Positions 1-5,759 of a DNA stretch of 5,918 nt are shown one piece after another. A program made the position numbers and the translations under genes. The first letter of the stretch is position 1, and each line of letters starts with the position of its first letter. Source of the stretch: Pseudomonadota bacterium. GTDB taxonomy: Bacteria; Pseudomonadota; Alphaproteobacteria; Rhizobiales; Rhizobiaceae. Location: contig JAEYXI010000303.1 in assembly GCA_023428515.1 (NCBI GenBank), forward strand, positions 1-5,918, given 5' to 3'. Under the pieces are notes generated by a model. That model had not been told where the DNA came from. It ran no database searches and saw only the letters and a list, made by a program, of their open reading frames with translations.

Positions 1-69
1 TAGCAAAGCCGGACGCCGTCCCGATCAAGGTATTGCATCGCCGTCCCCGCGCCCGCCCCGCAAGGCCGA

Positions 70-1380
70 CTACACGTAGCGGTTGACGATATTTTCCAGC
101 AGTTCCTGGCGGCCGGAACGCGGCTCCGGCTCGATGCCGTCCCTGACCAGGCGTTCGGCGATATCCTCCAGCGTCCGCTTGCCGGAGAGCATGGCCTGCG
201 CCTCCGGCTCGTTCCAGCCGGCGTAGCGCGCCTCCAGCGGGCCCGACAGTGCTCCGTCCTCGATCATCCGAGCCGCCGTCTTCAGCCCGCGCGCGCAGCA
301 GTCCATGCCGCCGATATGGCCGATCAGCAGATCCTGCGGGTCGAGCGACTGGCGCCGCAGCTTGGCGTCGAAATTGGTTCCGCCCGTCGTGAACCCGCCG
401 GCCTGCAGCACGTAATAGTAGGCCAGCGCCATCTCCGGCACGTTGTTGGGGAACTGGTCGGTGTCCCAGCCGGACTGGTAGTCGTTGCGGTTCATGTCGA
501 TCGAGCCGAAAATTCCGAGCGCCCCAGCCAGCGCCAGCTCGTGCTCGAAGGAGTGGCCGGCCAGGATCGCATGGCCCTGCTCGATGTTGACCTTGACCTC
601 CTGCTCCAGCCCGAATTCCTTGAGGAAGCCGTACACGGTCGCGACATCGTAGTCGTACTGGTGCTTGGTCGGCTCCTGCGGCTTCGGCTCGATCAGGATG
701 GTTCCTTTGAAGCCGATCTTCTTCTTGTAGTCGACGACCAGCGACAGGAAGCGGCCGGCCTGCTCGCGCTCGCGCTTGAGGTCGGTGTTGAGCAGCGTCT
801 CGTAGCCCTCGCGGCCGCCCCACAGCACGTAGTTCTCGCCGCCGAGGCGCTTGGTGACGTCCATGCAGGCCTTAACCGTCGCGGCTGAATAGGCGAACAC
901 GTCAGGATCGGGATTGGTCGCGGCGCCGCCCATGAAGCGGCGGTGCGAGAAGAGGTTCGCCGTACCCCAGAGCAGCTTGACCCCGGTCTGCTTCTGCTTC
1001 TTGGCGAAATAGTCGGCGATCTCGTCGAGGCGATCCCTGCTCTCGGCGAAAGTCTTGCCTTCGGGACGCACGTCGGCGTCGTGGAAGCAGTAGTAAGGCA
1101 CGCCGAGCAGCGAAAACATCTCAAAGGCGACATCGGCCTTGAGCTTGGCGAGTTCCATCGTGTCGCCGAACCAGGGGCGTTCGAAGGTCTGGCCGCCGAA
1201 CGGGTCGCCGCCCGGCCAGGCGAAGGAATGCCAGTAGGCGATGGCGAAGCGCAGATGGTCCTCCAGCCGCTTGCCCGCGACGACCTCGTCCTTGTTGTAG
1301 AAGCGATAGGCGAGCGGATTGGTGCTCTCCGGCCCCTCGTACTTGACCTTTTTGATGTCGCCGAAAAAGCCGGTGGGCAT
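70..1380 (-). CDS. xylA: Xylose isomerase XylA
   Basis: Cytoplasmic metal-dependent isomerase converting D-xylose to D-xylulose, the first step of the isomerase pathway of xylose use. The 436-residue product matches the usual length of group II XylA (about 440). Family signatures are plain: YYCFHDAD near residue 100 (catalytic His and Asp), [10 protein letters not shown] near 186-195, [16 protein letters not shown] near 230-245, [17 protein letters not shown] near 265-281 and [10 protein letters not shown] near 304-313. Counting from ATG, the metal and substrate residues fall at H100, D103, E231, K233, E267, H270, D295, D306, D308 and D338. Each is one less than the E. coli XylA numbering I recall, so the active site looks complete. 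I chose ATG at 1380 over the GTG three bases upstream because AGGAG lies 7 nt before the ATG but only 4 nt before the GTG. The gene overlaps the xylB stop by one base and is the last gene of the operon seen here. Function is very secure; regulation is inferred. Confidence 0.97.
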   Translation of the reverse strand: MPTGFFGDIKKVKYEGPESTNPLAYRFYNKDEVVAGKRLEDHLRFAIAYWHSFAWPGGDPFGGQTFERPWFGDTMELAKLKADVAFEMFSLLGVPYYCFHDADVRPEGKTFAESRDRLDEIADYFAKKQKQTGVKLLWGTANLFSHRRFMGGAATNPDPDVFAYSAATVKACMDVTKRLGGENYVLWGGREGYETLLNTDLKREREQAGRFLSLVVDYKKKIGFKGTILIEPKPQEPTKHQYDYDVATVYGFLKEFGLEQEVKVNIEQGHAILAGHSFEHELALAGALGIFGSIDMNRNDYQSGWDTDQFPNNVPEMALAYYYVLQAGGFTTGGTNFDAKLRRQSLDPQDLLIGHIGGMDCCARGLKTAARMIEDGALSGPLEARYAGWNEPEAQAMLSGKRTLEDIAERLVRDGIEPEPRSGRQELLENIVNRYV

Positions 1381-1397
1381 CACGAAACTCCTCTGAT
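1378..1397 (-). promoter_or_regulatory. xylB-xylA junction: coupled stop/start and SD that sets the xylA start
   Basis: Read on the minus strand, the junction has GAGGAG, then TTTCG, then TGATG. The xylB stop TGA shares its final A with the xylA ATG. The spacing from AGGAG to ATG is 7 nt, which is near ideal. The GTG that overlaps the stop as GTGA would be only 4 nt away, so ATG is the better start. The arrangement lets ribosomes finishing xylB re-initiate on xylA. Confidence 0.75.
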
Positions 1398-2831
1398 GGC
1401 GGGATAGAGCGCGCGGTAGCGCTGATAGGCTTCGGTATAGGCAGCGGCGAGCGCGGTGTCGGGCTCGACCGTTTCCTCGGTGTCGGGCGCGGAGCAGACT
1501 GCGAAGGGATCGGCCTTCTCGGCGGCGATCAGGCCGAGGCGCGCGGCGCCGAAGGCCGCACCGAAATCGCCATCGGCAGGGATGTCGACCGGCATGCCGA
1601 GGGCCGTGGCAAGCGATTTCAGCCAGTAGCGCGAGCGCGACCCGCCGCCGATGGCGGTGACGCGGGAAAGCTCGGTACCTGCGGCATGCAGCGCCTCAAG
1701 GCTGTCGCGGAAAGCAAAAACCACGCCTTCGAGCACGGCCTGCGTCAGCGTCGCGCGGTCGGATTCATGGCCAAGCCCGGTGAAGGAGCCGCGTATGACG
1801 GCGTCGTTGTGCGGCGTACGCTCGCCCGACAGGTAGGGCAGGAAAGTCACGCCGGTCGGCGCCTTGAGCTTGTCGCCGAGTTCGTTGGTCAGGTCGCCGG
1901 CGTCCTTGCCGGTGATGCCGCAGAGCCAGTTCAGCGAATCCGTCGCCGAGAGGATCACGCCCATCTGGTGCCAGGTGTTTGGCAGCGCATGGCAGAACGT
2001 GTGCACCGCGCTTTCCGGGTTCGGCAAATAGGAACCGTTGGCGGCGAACAGCACGCCCGAGGTCCCGAGCGAGGCGAAGGCGTGGCCGGGCTTAACCGTA
2101 CCCATGCCGCAGGCGGAAGCGGCGTTGTCCCCTGCTCCACCGGCGACCGGGATGCCAGCCTTCAGTCCCCATTTCGAGGCAAGTTCGGCCCGCAGCCCGC
2201 CGGCTGGATCGGTGCCTTCGACGAGTCGCGGCATCTGCTTCTCGGAAAGGTCGGTCGCGGCCAGCAGTTCGTCCGACCAGCTACGTTTGCCGACATCCAG
2301 CCAGGACGTGCCGGCGGAATCGGACATTTCCGAAATATGTTCGCCGGTCAGCCAGAGCCGCAGATAGTCCTTGGGCAGCAAGACCTTGGCGACCTTGGCA
2401 AAAACGTCCGGCTCGTTGTTCTTCACCCAGGCGAGTTTTGGGGCGGTGAAGCCCGGGAACACGATGTTTCCGGTGATCTTTCGAAAGCGTGGATCGGCGT
2501 CGAGCTTGGCGGCTTCGGCGTGGCTGCGCGTGTCGTTCCACATGATGCAGGGGCGCAGCACCTTGTCGGCGGCGTCGACGAGCGTCGCGCCGTGCATGTG
2601 GCCCGACAGGCCGATACCCTTCACGGAGGCGAGTTCGGCGCCGTGCCTGGCCTTCAACTCGTCGAGCGCCTTCTCGGTCGCCGCGATCCAATCGGCGGGA
2701 TCCTGCTCGGACCAGCCGGGATGAGGACGCGACAGTTCGACGGGGGCGGAGGCCGAGGCGATGATCGCCTGGTCGGAATCGATAAGCAGCGTCTTGACGC
2801 TCGACGTTCCGAGATCGATGCCGAGATACAT
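1380..2831 (-). CDS. xylB: Xylulokinase XylB
   Basis: FGGY-family carbohydrate kinase that transfers phosphate from ATP to D-xylulose, giving D-xylulose 5-phosphate for the pentose phosphate pathway; cytoplasmic. Length is 483 residues, against 484 in E. coli XylB. The N-terminal ATP-binding fold begins [13 protein letters not shown] (phosphate-1 motif, D6). HMHGATL near 78-84 and LRPCIMWND near 92-100 line the sugar site. [15 protein letters not shown] near 127-141 fits FGGY signature 1. [10 protein letters not shown] holds the expected catalytic base D235. [12 protein letters not shown] lies near 331-342, [12 protein letters not shown] near 367-378 and the C-terminal nucleotide motif [10 protein letters not shown] near 394-403. 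The ATG start has a strong ribosome site, GGGAGGAG, about 6 nt upstream. It is the first gene of the xylB-xylA operon, and its TGA overlaps the xylA ATG (TGATG), which implies translational coupling. Sequence identity to xylulokinase and the neighbouring xylA argue against other FGGY kinases such as glycerol or ribulose kinase. Confidence 0.96.
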   Translation of the reverse strand: MYLGIDLGTSSVKTLLIDSDQAIIASASAPVELSRPHPGWSEQDPADWIAATEKALDELKARHGAELASVKGIGLSGHMHGATLVDAADKVLRPCIMWNDTRSHAEAAKLDADPRFRKITGNIVFPGFTAPKLAWVKNNEPDVFAKVAKVLLPKDYLRLWLTGEHISEMSDSAGTSWLDVGKRSWSDELLAATDLSEKQMPRLVEGTDPAGGLRAELASKWGLKAGIPVAGGAGDNAASACGMGTVKPGHAFASLGTSGVLFAANGSYLPNPESAVHTFCHALPNTWHQMGVILSATDSLNWLCGITGKDAGDLTNELGDKLKAPTGVTFLPYLSGERTPHNDAVIRGSFTGLGHESDRATLTQAVLEGVVFAFRDSLEALHAAGTELSRVTAIGGGSRSRYWLKSLATALGMPVDIPADGDFGAAFGAARLGLIAAEKADPFAVCSAPDTEETVEPDTALAAAYTEAYQRYRALYPAIRGVS

Positions 2832-2845
2832 GCTGCTCCTCCCGG
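2832..2845 (-). promoter_or_regulatory. Ribosome binding site of xylB
   Basis: On the minus strand GGGAGGAGCAGC directly precedes the xylB ATG, placing GGAGG about 6 nt from the start codon. This is close to the full anti-Shine-Dalgarno complement and supports the ATG at 2831, in agreement with the conserved N-terminus MYLGIDLGT. Confidence 0.7.
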
Positions 2846-2904
2846 CCGTTCCTGTCGGCCGCTATGCGGTTTGCCGATTCCGGCGCCGCGGTTCCTCCTG
2901 ATAA

Positions 2905-2949
2905 ATCCTACAGCGCAAAAACCGCTCTCGCGCAACAGCGCGCAGCGCA
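2905..2949 (-). promoter_or_regulatory. Candidate promoter/operator region of the xylBA operon
   Basis: This stretch lies between the upstream terminator and xylB, so the xylBA promoter should be in or near it. On the minus strand TTGCGC (2930-2935) could be a -35, followed after 17-19 nt by TGTAGG or TAGGAT (2905-2912) as a poor -10. The same region has the palindrome CGCGC-TGTT-GCGCG (2929-2942) and two exact copies of TGCGCTG (2911-2917 and 2943-2949), offset by 32 bp, about three helical turns. Such an arrangement suits a dimeric sugar-responsive repressor. The regulator is not in the window and the boxes are weak, so this is inference. Confidence 0.3.
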
Positions 2950-2966
2950 TTTTTTTCGTGTTCCGC

Positions 2967-2993
2967 AAAAAATCAGCCGGCAGGCTCCGGCTG
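2967..2993 (-). terminator. Rho-independent terminator of the LysE-family exporter gene
   Basis: On the minus strand a 7-bp perfect stem CAGCCGG/CCGGCTG (2987-2993 with 2974-2980) closes a 6-nt loop AGCCTG and is followed by A and six T residues (2967-2972). It begins 15 nt after the exporter stop codon, which is the expected place. It separates that transcript from xylB, and therefore implies that xylBA has its own promoter between it and 2831. Confidence 0.78.
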
Positions 2994-3008
2994 CAACGCG
3001 TCCTCGCC

Positions 3009-3632
3009 TCAGTTGCCGGAGCGCATCGCGACCGTGGCGACGCCGGCGCCGACGAGCAGCGAGCCGCCTGCGCGGTTGAAGATACGGATCGCCCTGGGAT
3101 TGCGCACCATGTTCCTGGCACGCGCGGCCACCAGCGCATAACCGAAGGCATTGGCGAAGGCGAGCGCCAGGAAGGTCGCCTCAAAGATGAGCATCTGCGT
3201 CCAGAAGTCGGCGTGTCGGTCGAGGAACTGCGGCAGGAAGGCGACGAAGAAGGTGATGCTCTTCGGGTTGAGGGCGGTGACCAGCCAGGCATGCGCCATC
3301 ATCTTCGCCGACGAGGCGGCGTCGATGCGCGGCTCGGCGCTGAGCGTGCCGCCGGCACGGAAAAGTTTTATGCCGAGATAGATGAGATAGGCAGCACCTA
3401 TCCATTTCAGCGCGGTGAAGACCGTGGCCGATGCCGCAAGCAGCGCGCCGATGCCGAGCATGGAGAACGTCATCGCGGTGAAGTCGCCGAGCGCCACGCC
3501 GACAGACATGGGCAGCGCGGTGCGCCAGCCCTGCCCCAGCGCGTAGGAAACGACCAGAAGTATGGTCGGTCCGGGGATGATCAGAAGTACGGACGAAGCG
3601 GCGACGAAAGCGATCCAGGTTTCGATGGTCAT
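3009..3632 (-). CDS. LysE/RhtB family amino-acid exporter (translocator)
   Basis: Inner-membrane exporter of the LysE/RhtB superfamily, a group known for efflux of amino acids such as lysine, homoserine, homoserine lactone, threonine or leucine; the substrate here cannot be read from sequence. The 207 residues match the usual family length (about 200-210). The N-terminal motif VLLIIPGPTILLVV (residues 15-28) holds the family PGP signature. KWIGAAYLIYLGIKLFRAG (76-94) is the conserved third helix, and ALNPKSITFFVAFLPQF (120-136) is the conserved NPK segment. About six hydrophobic segments are visible, near 5-29, 38-62, 66-92, 117-139, 145-170 and 187-203. ATG at 3632 has AGAGGA about 8 nt upstream, and the N-terminus aligns with the family. 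The gene follows the metallo-hydrolase by 76 nt and ends in a clear terminator. A possible nine-codon leader ORF overlaps its start. No LysG-type LysR regulator is adjacent. Confidence 0.92.
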   Translation of the reverse strand: MTIETWIAFVAASSVLLIIPGPTILLVVSYALGQGWRTALPMSVGVALGDFTAMTFSMLGIGALLAASATVFTALKWIGAAYLIYLGIKLFRAGGTLSAEPRIDAASSAKMMAHAWLVTALNPKSITFFVAFLPQFLDRHADFWTQMLIFEATFLALAFANAFGYALVAARARNMVRNPRAIRIFNRAGGSLLVGAGVATVAMRSGN

Positions 3633-3658
3633 GGCAGAGGTCCTCTCGCAAAGGACAT
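3629..3658 (-). CDS. Putative 9-codon leader ORF (MSFARGPLP) overlapping the exporter start
   Basis: On the minus strand an ATG at 3658 opens a frame encoding MSFARGPLP that stops at TGA 3629-3631. That TGA overlaps the exporter ATG as ATGA. The ORF has its own good Shine-Dalgarno, AAGGA, 6 nt upstream, and the exporter's own SD lies inside it. This is the geometry of a translationally coupled leader peptide, and the Pro-Leu-Pro end could slow ribosomes. However, the best promoter match (TTTACA, 17 nt, ATTTAT) would start transcription inside the leader and remove its ATG. The leader would then matter only on transcripts that enter from upstream. It may also be chance, given its length. Confidence 0.3.
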   Translation of the reverse strand: MSFARGPLP

Positions 3659-3659
3659 G

Positions 3660-3688
3660 ATAAATCCTTGGCGAGCGACGTTTGTAAA
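3660..3688 (-). promoter_or_regulatory. Candidate sigma-70 promoter for the exporter gene
   Basis: On the minus strand TTTACA (3683-3688; five of six bases of TTGACA) is separated by 17 nt from ATTTAT (3660-3665), a weak -10. The predicted start near 3653 would give a leader of about 20 nt containing the exporter SD. The gap of 76 nt to the upstream hydrolase gene contains no terminator in this direction, so read-through from that gene is also possible. Confidence 0.35.
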
Positions 3689-3708
3689 GTAGCTCGATTT
3701 TTTATGGG

Positions 3709-4443
3709 TCAGGGCCTGTCGAGATACGCCCTGGCGATCTCCCTTAGCCGCGTCTCGCCGAAGCTTGTCCCATGGCCGCCATGGACGATGCGGACCGGCA
3801 GGTCGATCAGGCGGCGCATGGTGGCGCGGTAATCGTCCCGGTCAGAGCACCACATGTCGTCGATCAGCGTGTCGTCGTAGACGGCGTCGCCCGAAAACAG
3901 CAGCCCGTCGCGCTCGTCGTAAAGCCCGATGCAGCCGAAGGAGTGGCCCGGCAGGTTCAGCACGGTGAAGCTGCGGTCGCCAAGGTCGATGCGGTCGCCT
4001 TCGTCGAGGATACGCGTCAGCGGCGCGGGTTCGATGCGGTACTCCGAAACCCTCCAGCCGGCGACGGGAAGCCGCGTCACCGGCTCGGCCAACGCCCGGA
4101 ACTCGTCGGCGAAAGTCCAGCGGTCCTCCATCGTCGCGAAGGCGTCAGCCTCCGCGCGGGGGCCGGCCCGCTCGGCGAACTCGTGGAGCGAACCGACATG
4201 GTCGGCATGGATGTGGGTGGCGACCGCCAGCACCGGCTTGCCCGGGGTCAGGTCAAGCAACGAGACGAGCGGCGCCAGCCCCATGCCGGCGTCAACGACG
4301 AGGTCGAGATCGCGGCCTTTGAGGTGATAGAAATTCGCCCTGAAGTAGTCGTTCAGGAACGGTTCGGTATATACGACGAGGTTCGCGTCGATAGAGGTTC
4401 TCGAGAACCATGACGTGCCTGCTGGTAATGCTGTCGGCTGCAA
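3709..4443 (-). CDS. MBL-fold (metallo-beta-lactamase superfamily) metallohydrolase
   Basis: Binuclear-metal hydrolase of the metallo-beta-lactamase fold, 244 residues, without a signal peptide, so probably cytoplasmic. The five motifs are present in order: D51 in LVVDAG (motif 1), H77-x-H79-x-D81-H82 in THIHADHVG (motif 2), H167 in LPGHSFG (motif 3), D186 in LFSGDAVYD (motif 4) and H221/H224 in VHGGHG (motif 5). The metal site therefore looks intact. The layout resembles the broad glyoxalase II-like/hydroxyacylglutathione hydrolase-like group, but the true substrate is not readable; lactonase or thioesterase activity are alternatives. It is not a likely antibiotic-resistance enzyme, having no export signal or class-specific residues. 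The start is TTG at 4443: no in-frame ATG lies before conserved sequence, and GAGGAG stands 7 nt upstream. The gene lies 83 nt after the small-protein gene and 76 nt before the exporter. Confidence 0.9.
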   Translation of the reverse strand: MQPTALPAGTSWFSRTSIDANLVVYTEPFLNDYFRANFYHLKGRDLDLVVDAGMGLAPLVSLLDLTPGKPVLAVATHIHADHVGSLHEFAERAGPRAEADAFATMEDRWTFADEFRALAEPVTRLPVAGWRVSEYRIEPAPLTRILDEGDRIDLGDRSFTVLNLPGHSFGCIGLYDERDGLLFSGDAVYDDTLIDDMWCSDRDDYRATMRRLIDLPVRIVHGGHGTSFGETRLREIARAYLDRP

Positions 4444-4456
4444 GCTCGATCTCCTC
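4441..4456 (-). promoter_or_regulatory. SD that supports the TTG start of the MBL-fold hydrolase
   Basis: On the minus strand GAGGAG is followed by ATCGAGC and then TTG (4441-4443). The strong SD and 7-nt spacing single out this TTG. It gives MQPTALPAGTSWF ahead of the conserved region TEPFLNDYFRANFY. An ATG at 4463 is 20 nt away and out of frame, so it cannot be the start of this protein. Confidence 0.7.
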
Positions 4457-4487
4457 GAAACATGTCAGCCGGATAGGGACAGGAAAT

Positions 4488-4525
4488 GCAACGCCGGGCA
4501 AGCCTGCTAAGCCGGCCGGGGTTGC
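4488..4525 (-). terminator. Imperfect hairpin after the small-protein gene (weak terminator or processing site)
   Basis: GCAAC-G-CCGG (4488-4497) pairs with CCGG-G-GTTGC (4516-4525), giving nine pairs around one G-G mismatch and a loop of about 18 nt. It begins two bases after the small-gene stop. Downstream on the minus strand there is only ATTT, so it is a poor intrinsic terminator. It may instead attenuate or stabilise a transcript that runs into the hydrolase gene. Confidence 0.3.
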
Positions 4526-4526
4526 G

Positions 4527-4649
4527 TCAATGAACGCCGAACATCGCGCCAAGCATGTGCGCGAGGCCTGTATCGGCCCCGAGCACAAAGGCGCTCGCTA
4601 TGAAGGCCGCGGCGAAAAGCGCAAAGTCGGTCTTCAGGTTCTGGCTCAT
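4527..4649 (-). CDS. Small predicted membrane protein, 40 aa, function unknown
   Basis: I do not recognise a family. The product starts MSQNLKTDFALFAAAFIASA and ends LAHMLGAMFGVH. Residues 9-25 (FALFAAAFIASAFVLGA) form one hydrophobic stretch long enough for a single membrane helix or a signal-anchor, preceded by a polar N-terminus with one Lys and two acidic/amide residues. The ATG at 4649 has a strong SD, GAGGGG, about 5 nt upstream, and an in-frame TGA 12 nt upstream fixes this as the only possible ATG start. Codons are G/C-ending for the most part (CTG, AAG, ACC, GAC, GCG, CTC, GGC), like the neighbouring genes. It lies 83 nt before the hydrolase gene on the same strand and could share its transcript. 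It is short enough to be missed by length cut-offs. A chance ORF remains possible, but RBS, hydrophobicity and codon choice together favour a real gene. Confidence 0.6.
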   Translation of the reverse strand: MSQNLKTDFALFAAAFIASAFVLGADTGLAHMLGAMFGVH

Positions 4650-4776
4650 GATTTCCCCTCGTCACTGATGGGCGGCAGGTAGCCCGCCGTTTCGGGAGAG
4701 ATTGTGACGGCGACATGGTCTTTTCGTGCCGGTGTGCCCGACACATCGCTGCGTGGCCGGGAAGCAACAGCGCGAC

Positions 4777-4793
4777 GCCTTGGCGGCCAAGGC
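4777..4793. promoter_or_regulatory. Perfect hairpin/palindrome upstream of the L,D-transpeptidase gene
   Basis: GCCTTGG (4777-4783) and CCAAGGC (4787-4793) form a perfect 7-bp inverted repeat around CGG, directly upstream of the best promoter match for the plus-strand gene. On the plus strand it is followed by TTTCACTTTT, which looks terminator-like, but no plus-strand gene precedes it. As DNA it could be an operator placed just upstream of the -35 region. Its role is inferred. Confidence 0.35.
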
Positions 4794-4798
4794 TTTCA

Positions 4799-4826
4799 CT
4801 TTTCGTCAACCATGAATCGCTAAAAT
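4799..4826 (+). promoter_or_regulatory. Candidate promoter of the L,D-transpeptidase gene
   Basis: TAAAAT (4821-4826) matches five of six bases of the -10 consensus. CTTTTC (4799-4804), 16 nt upstream, is a weak -35. The predicted start near 4833 would give a leader of about 40 nt. The -10 is convincing and the -35 is not, so an activator or another sigma factor may be needed. Confidence 0.3.
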
Positions 4827-4872
4827 GCCGATAGCTCCGGCACTGTGCCCGAGCGTGTAGTCGAGTGGAACG

Positions 4873-5634
4873 GTGCCAGTGTCCAAGTCTGTGTCGCAGC
4901 CATCCGCATTGCAGGAATTTCCCGAAACCATCTCGCGCCGGGCCGCGCTTCTCGGCCTTGGCTCGACGGCCATCCTCGCCGGCGCCGGCTGCTCGCAGTC
5001 GGTCGACATGACGGCGTTGCAGGTGCCGGCATATCAGGTCGACGACATGTCGACCGGCTCGATCCGGCCAAAAATCAGCGTCGACCGCCAGGTGACATCG
5101 CCCGATCTGATGTATGCCTCCTTCACGGACGAGAATTTCACGCTCCCCGAAGTGCCGTTCAAGAAGATCGACCCGCAGTGGCGCCGCCAGGTGGTGGTCG
5201 ACCCGACCGGCGAGGCGCCCGGCACGATCGTGGTGCGGTCGCAGGAGCGCTATCTTTACTACGTGCAGCCGGGCGGCGACGCGCTGCGCTACGGCGTCGG
5301 CATCGGGCGCGAAGGATTTTCGTGGTCCGGCCGCGCCAACATCCAGTACGGCAAGAAATGGCCGACCTGGACGCCGCCGGCGGAAATGATCGCGCGCCAG
5401 CCTGAGCTGGAGAAATGGCGCGGCGGCCAGCCGGGCGGCCTGAAGAACCCGCTCGGCGCGCGCGCGCTCTACATCTTTCAGGACGGTCGCGACACCGGCT
5501 ACCGCATCCATGGCTCGCCCGAATGGTGGACCATCGGCCAGGCCATGTCGTCGGGCTGCGTGCGCATGATCAACCAGGACGTCATCGACCTCTTCAACCG
5601 GGTGAACGGCAAGACGCCTGTCGTGGTGACTTAG
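4873..5634 (+). CDS. L,D-transpeptidase (YkuD domain), exported, twin-arginine/lipoprotein-like signal
   Basis: Periplasmic peptidoglycan-modifying enzyme that forms 3-3 cross-links between stem peptides or attaches proteins to peptidoglycan; which one cannot be told here. Residues 21-40 (SRRAALLGLGSTAILAGAGC) form an export signal with a twin arginine, a hydrophobic core and Cys40. The lipobox is imperfect (GAGC, with Gly rather than Leu at -3), so lipidation is uncertain. A linker runs to about residue 105. The YkuD catalytic domain covers about 117-252: TIVVRSQERYLYYV begins it, YGVGIGREGF follows, then PLGARALYIF, IHGSPEWWTIG with H213, and MSSGCVRM with catalytic C229 and R231. The usual SHGC is SSGC here, a variant I recall from rhizobial members. 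The frame is closed by TAG at 4858-4860, so GTG at 4873 is the earliest start; GTG at 4879 is an alternative, since the only SD-like sequence (GAGTGGA) is weak. The gene is alone on its strand. Confidence 0.92.
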   Translation: MPVSKSVSQPSALQEFPETISRRAALLGLGSTAILAGAGCSQSVDMTALQVPAYQVDDMSTGSIRPKISVDRQVTSPDLMYASFTDENFTLPEVPFKKIDPQWRRQVVVDPTGEAPGTIVVRSQERYLYYVQPGGDALRYGVGIGREGFSWSGRANIQYGKKWPTWTPPAEMIARQPELEKWRGGQPGGLKNPLGARALYIFQDGRDTGYRIHGSPEWWTIGQAMSSGCVRMINQDVIDLFNRVNGKTPVVVT

Positions 5635-5718
5635 CGCCAGCGTTTCACCTCCCCCTTGCGGGTCGTCATTCCGGAGCTCGCACCTCATCATTGCCACGCC
5701 CGCCGAAGCGTCTGGCCA

Positions 5719-5748
5719 TTTCATCCTTCGACGGGCTCAGGATGAGGG
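5719..5748. repeat. REP-like intergenic inverted repeat
   Basis: TCATCCT (5721-5727) and AGGATGA (5739-5745) form a perfect 7-bp inverted repeat around TCGACGGGCTC. The motif TCATCCTTCGA...CTCAGGATGAG resembles the short palindromic repeats that recur many times between genes in alphaproteobacterial genomes. It lies about 85 nt after the L,D-transpeptidase stop, a usual place for REP elements, where it may protect mRNA 3' ends or help end transcription. Only one copy is in the window, so its repetitive nature comes from general knowledge. Confidence 0.5.
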
Positions 5749-5759
5749 TCGAAGGCAGT

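Noticed and set aside
1..69. Possible xylA terminator
   Set aside because: The only hairpin (GGAC-GCC-GTCC at 11-21) has a 4-bp stem and no T-tract on the minus strand, so I do not call it.
316..888. Plus-strand open frames antisense to xylA (316-888 and 943-1407)
   Set aside because: They are shadows of xylA on the other strand, with low-complexity composition and no recognisable motif.
3553..3600. Imperfect tandem repeat of about 24 bp (GACCAGAAGTATGG and GATCAGAAGTACGG)
   Set aside because: It encodes the hydrophobic N-terminal helix of the exporter, where LLII-PGP-ILLVV residues repeat naturally. This is coding constraint rather than a repeat element.
1686..3692. A 668-codon plus-strand open frame running antisense to xylB, the intergenic gap and the exporter gene
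   Set aside because: It lies opposite two well-supported genes and is rich in Arg, Gly, Glu and His with no domain. Such frames are common antisense to GC-rich genes because stop codons are rare.
3672..3703. Plus-strand terminator-like sequence CGAGC...GCTCG followed by ATTTTTT
   Set aside because: The stem is only 5 bp with a 15-nt loop, and no plus-strand gene precedes it. On the coding (minus) strand the T-run becomes an A-run.
4825..4860. In-frame ATG upstream of the L,D-transpeptidase (MPIAPALCPSV then TAG)
   Set aside because: The TAG at 4858-4860 separates it from the gene, and the ATG overlaps the best -10 box. Read-through of the TAG has no support.
4507..5724. A 405-codon minus-strand open frame opposite the L,D-transpeptidase gene
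   Set aside because: Composition is Arg/His/Ala-rich with no domain, and it overlaps both the transpeptidase and the better-supported small-protein ORF. It is a GC-driven antisense frame.
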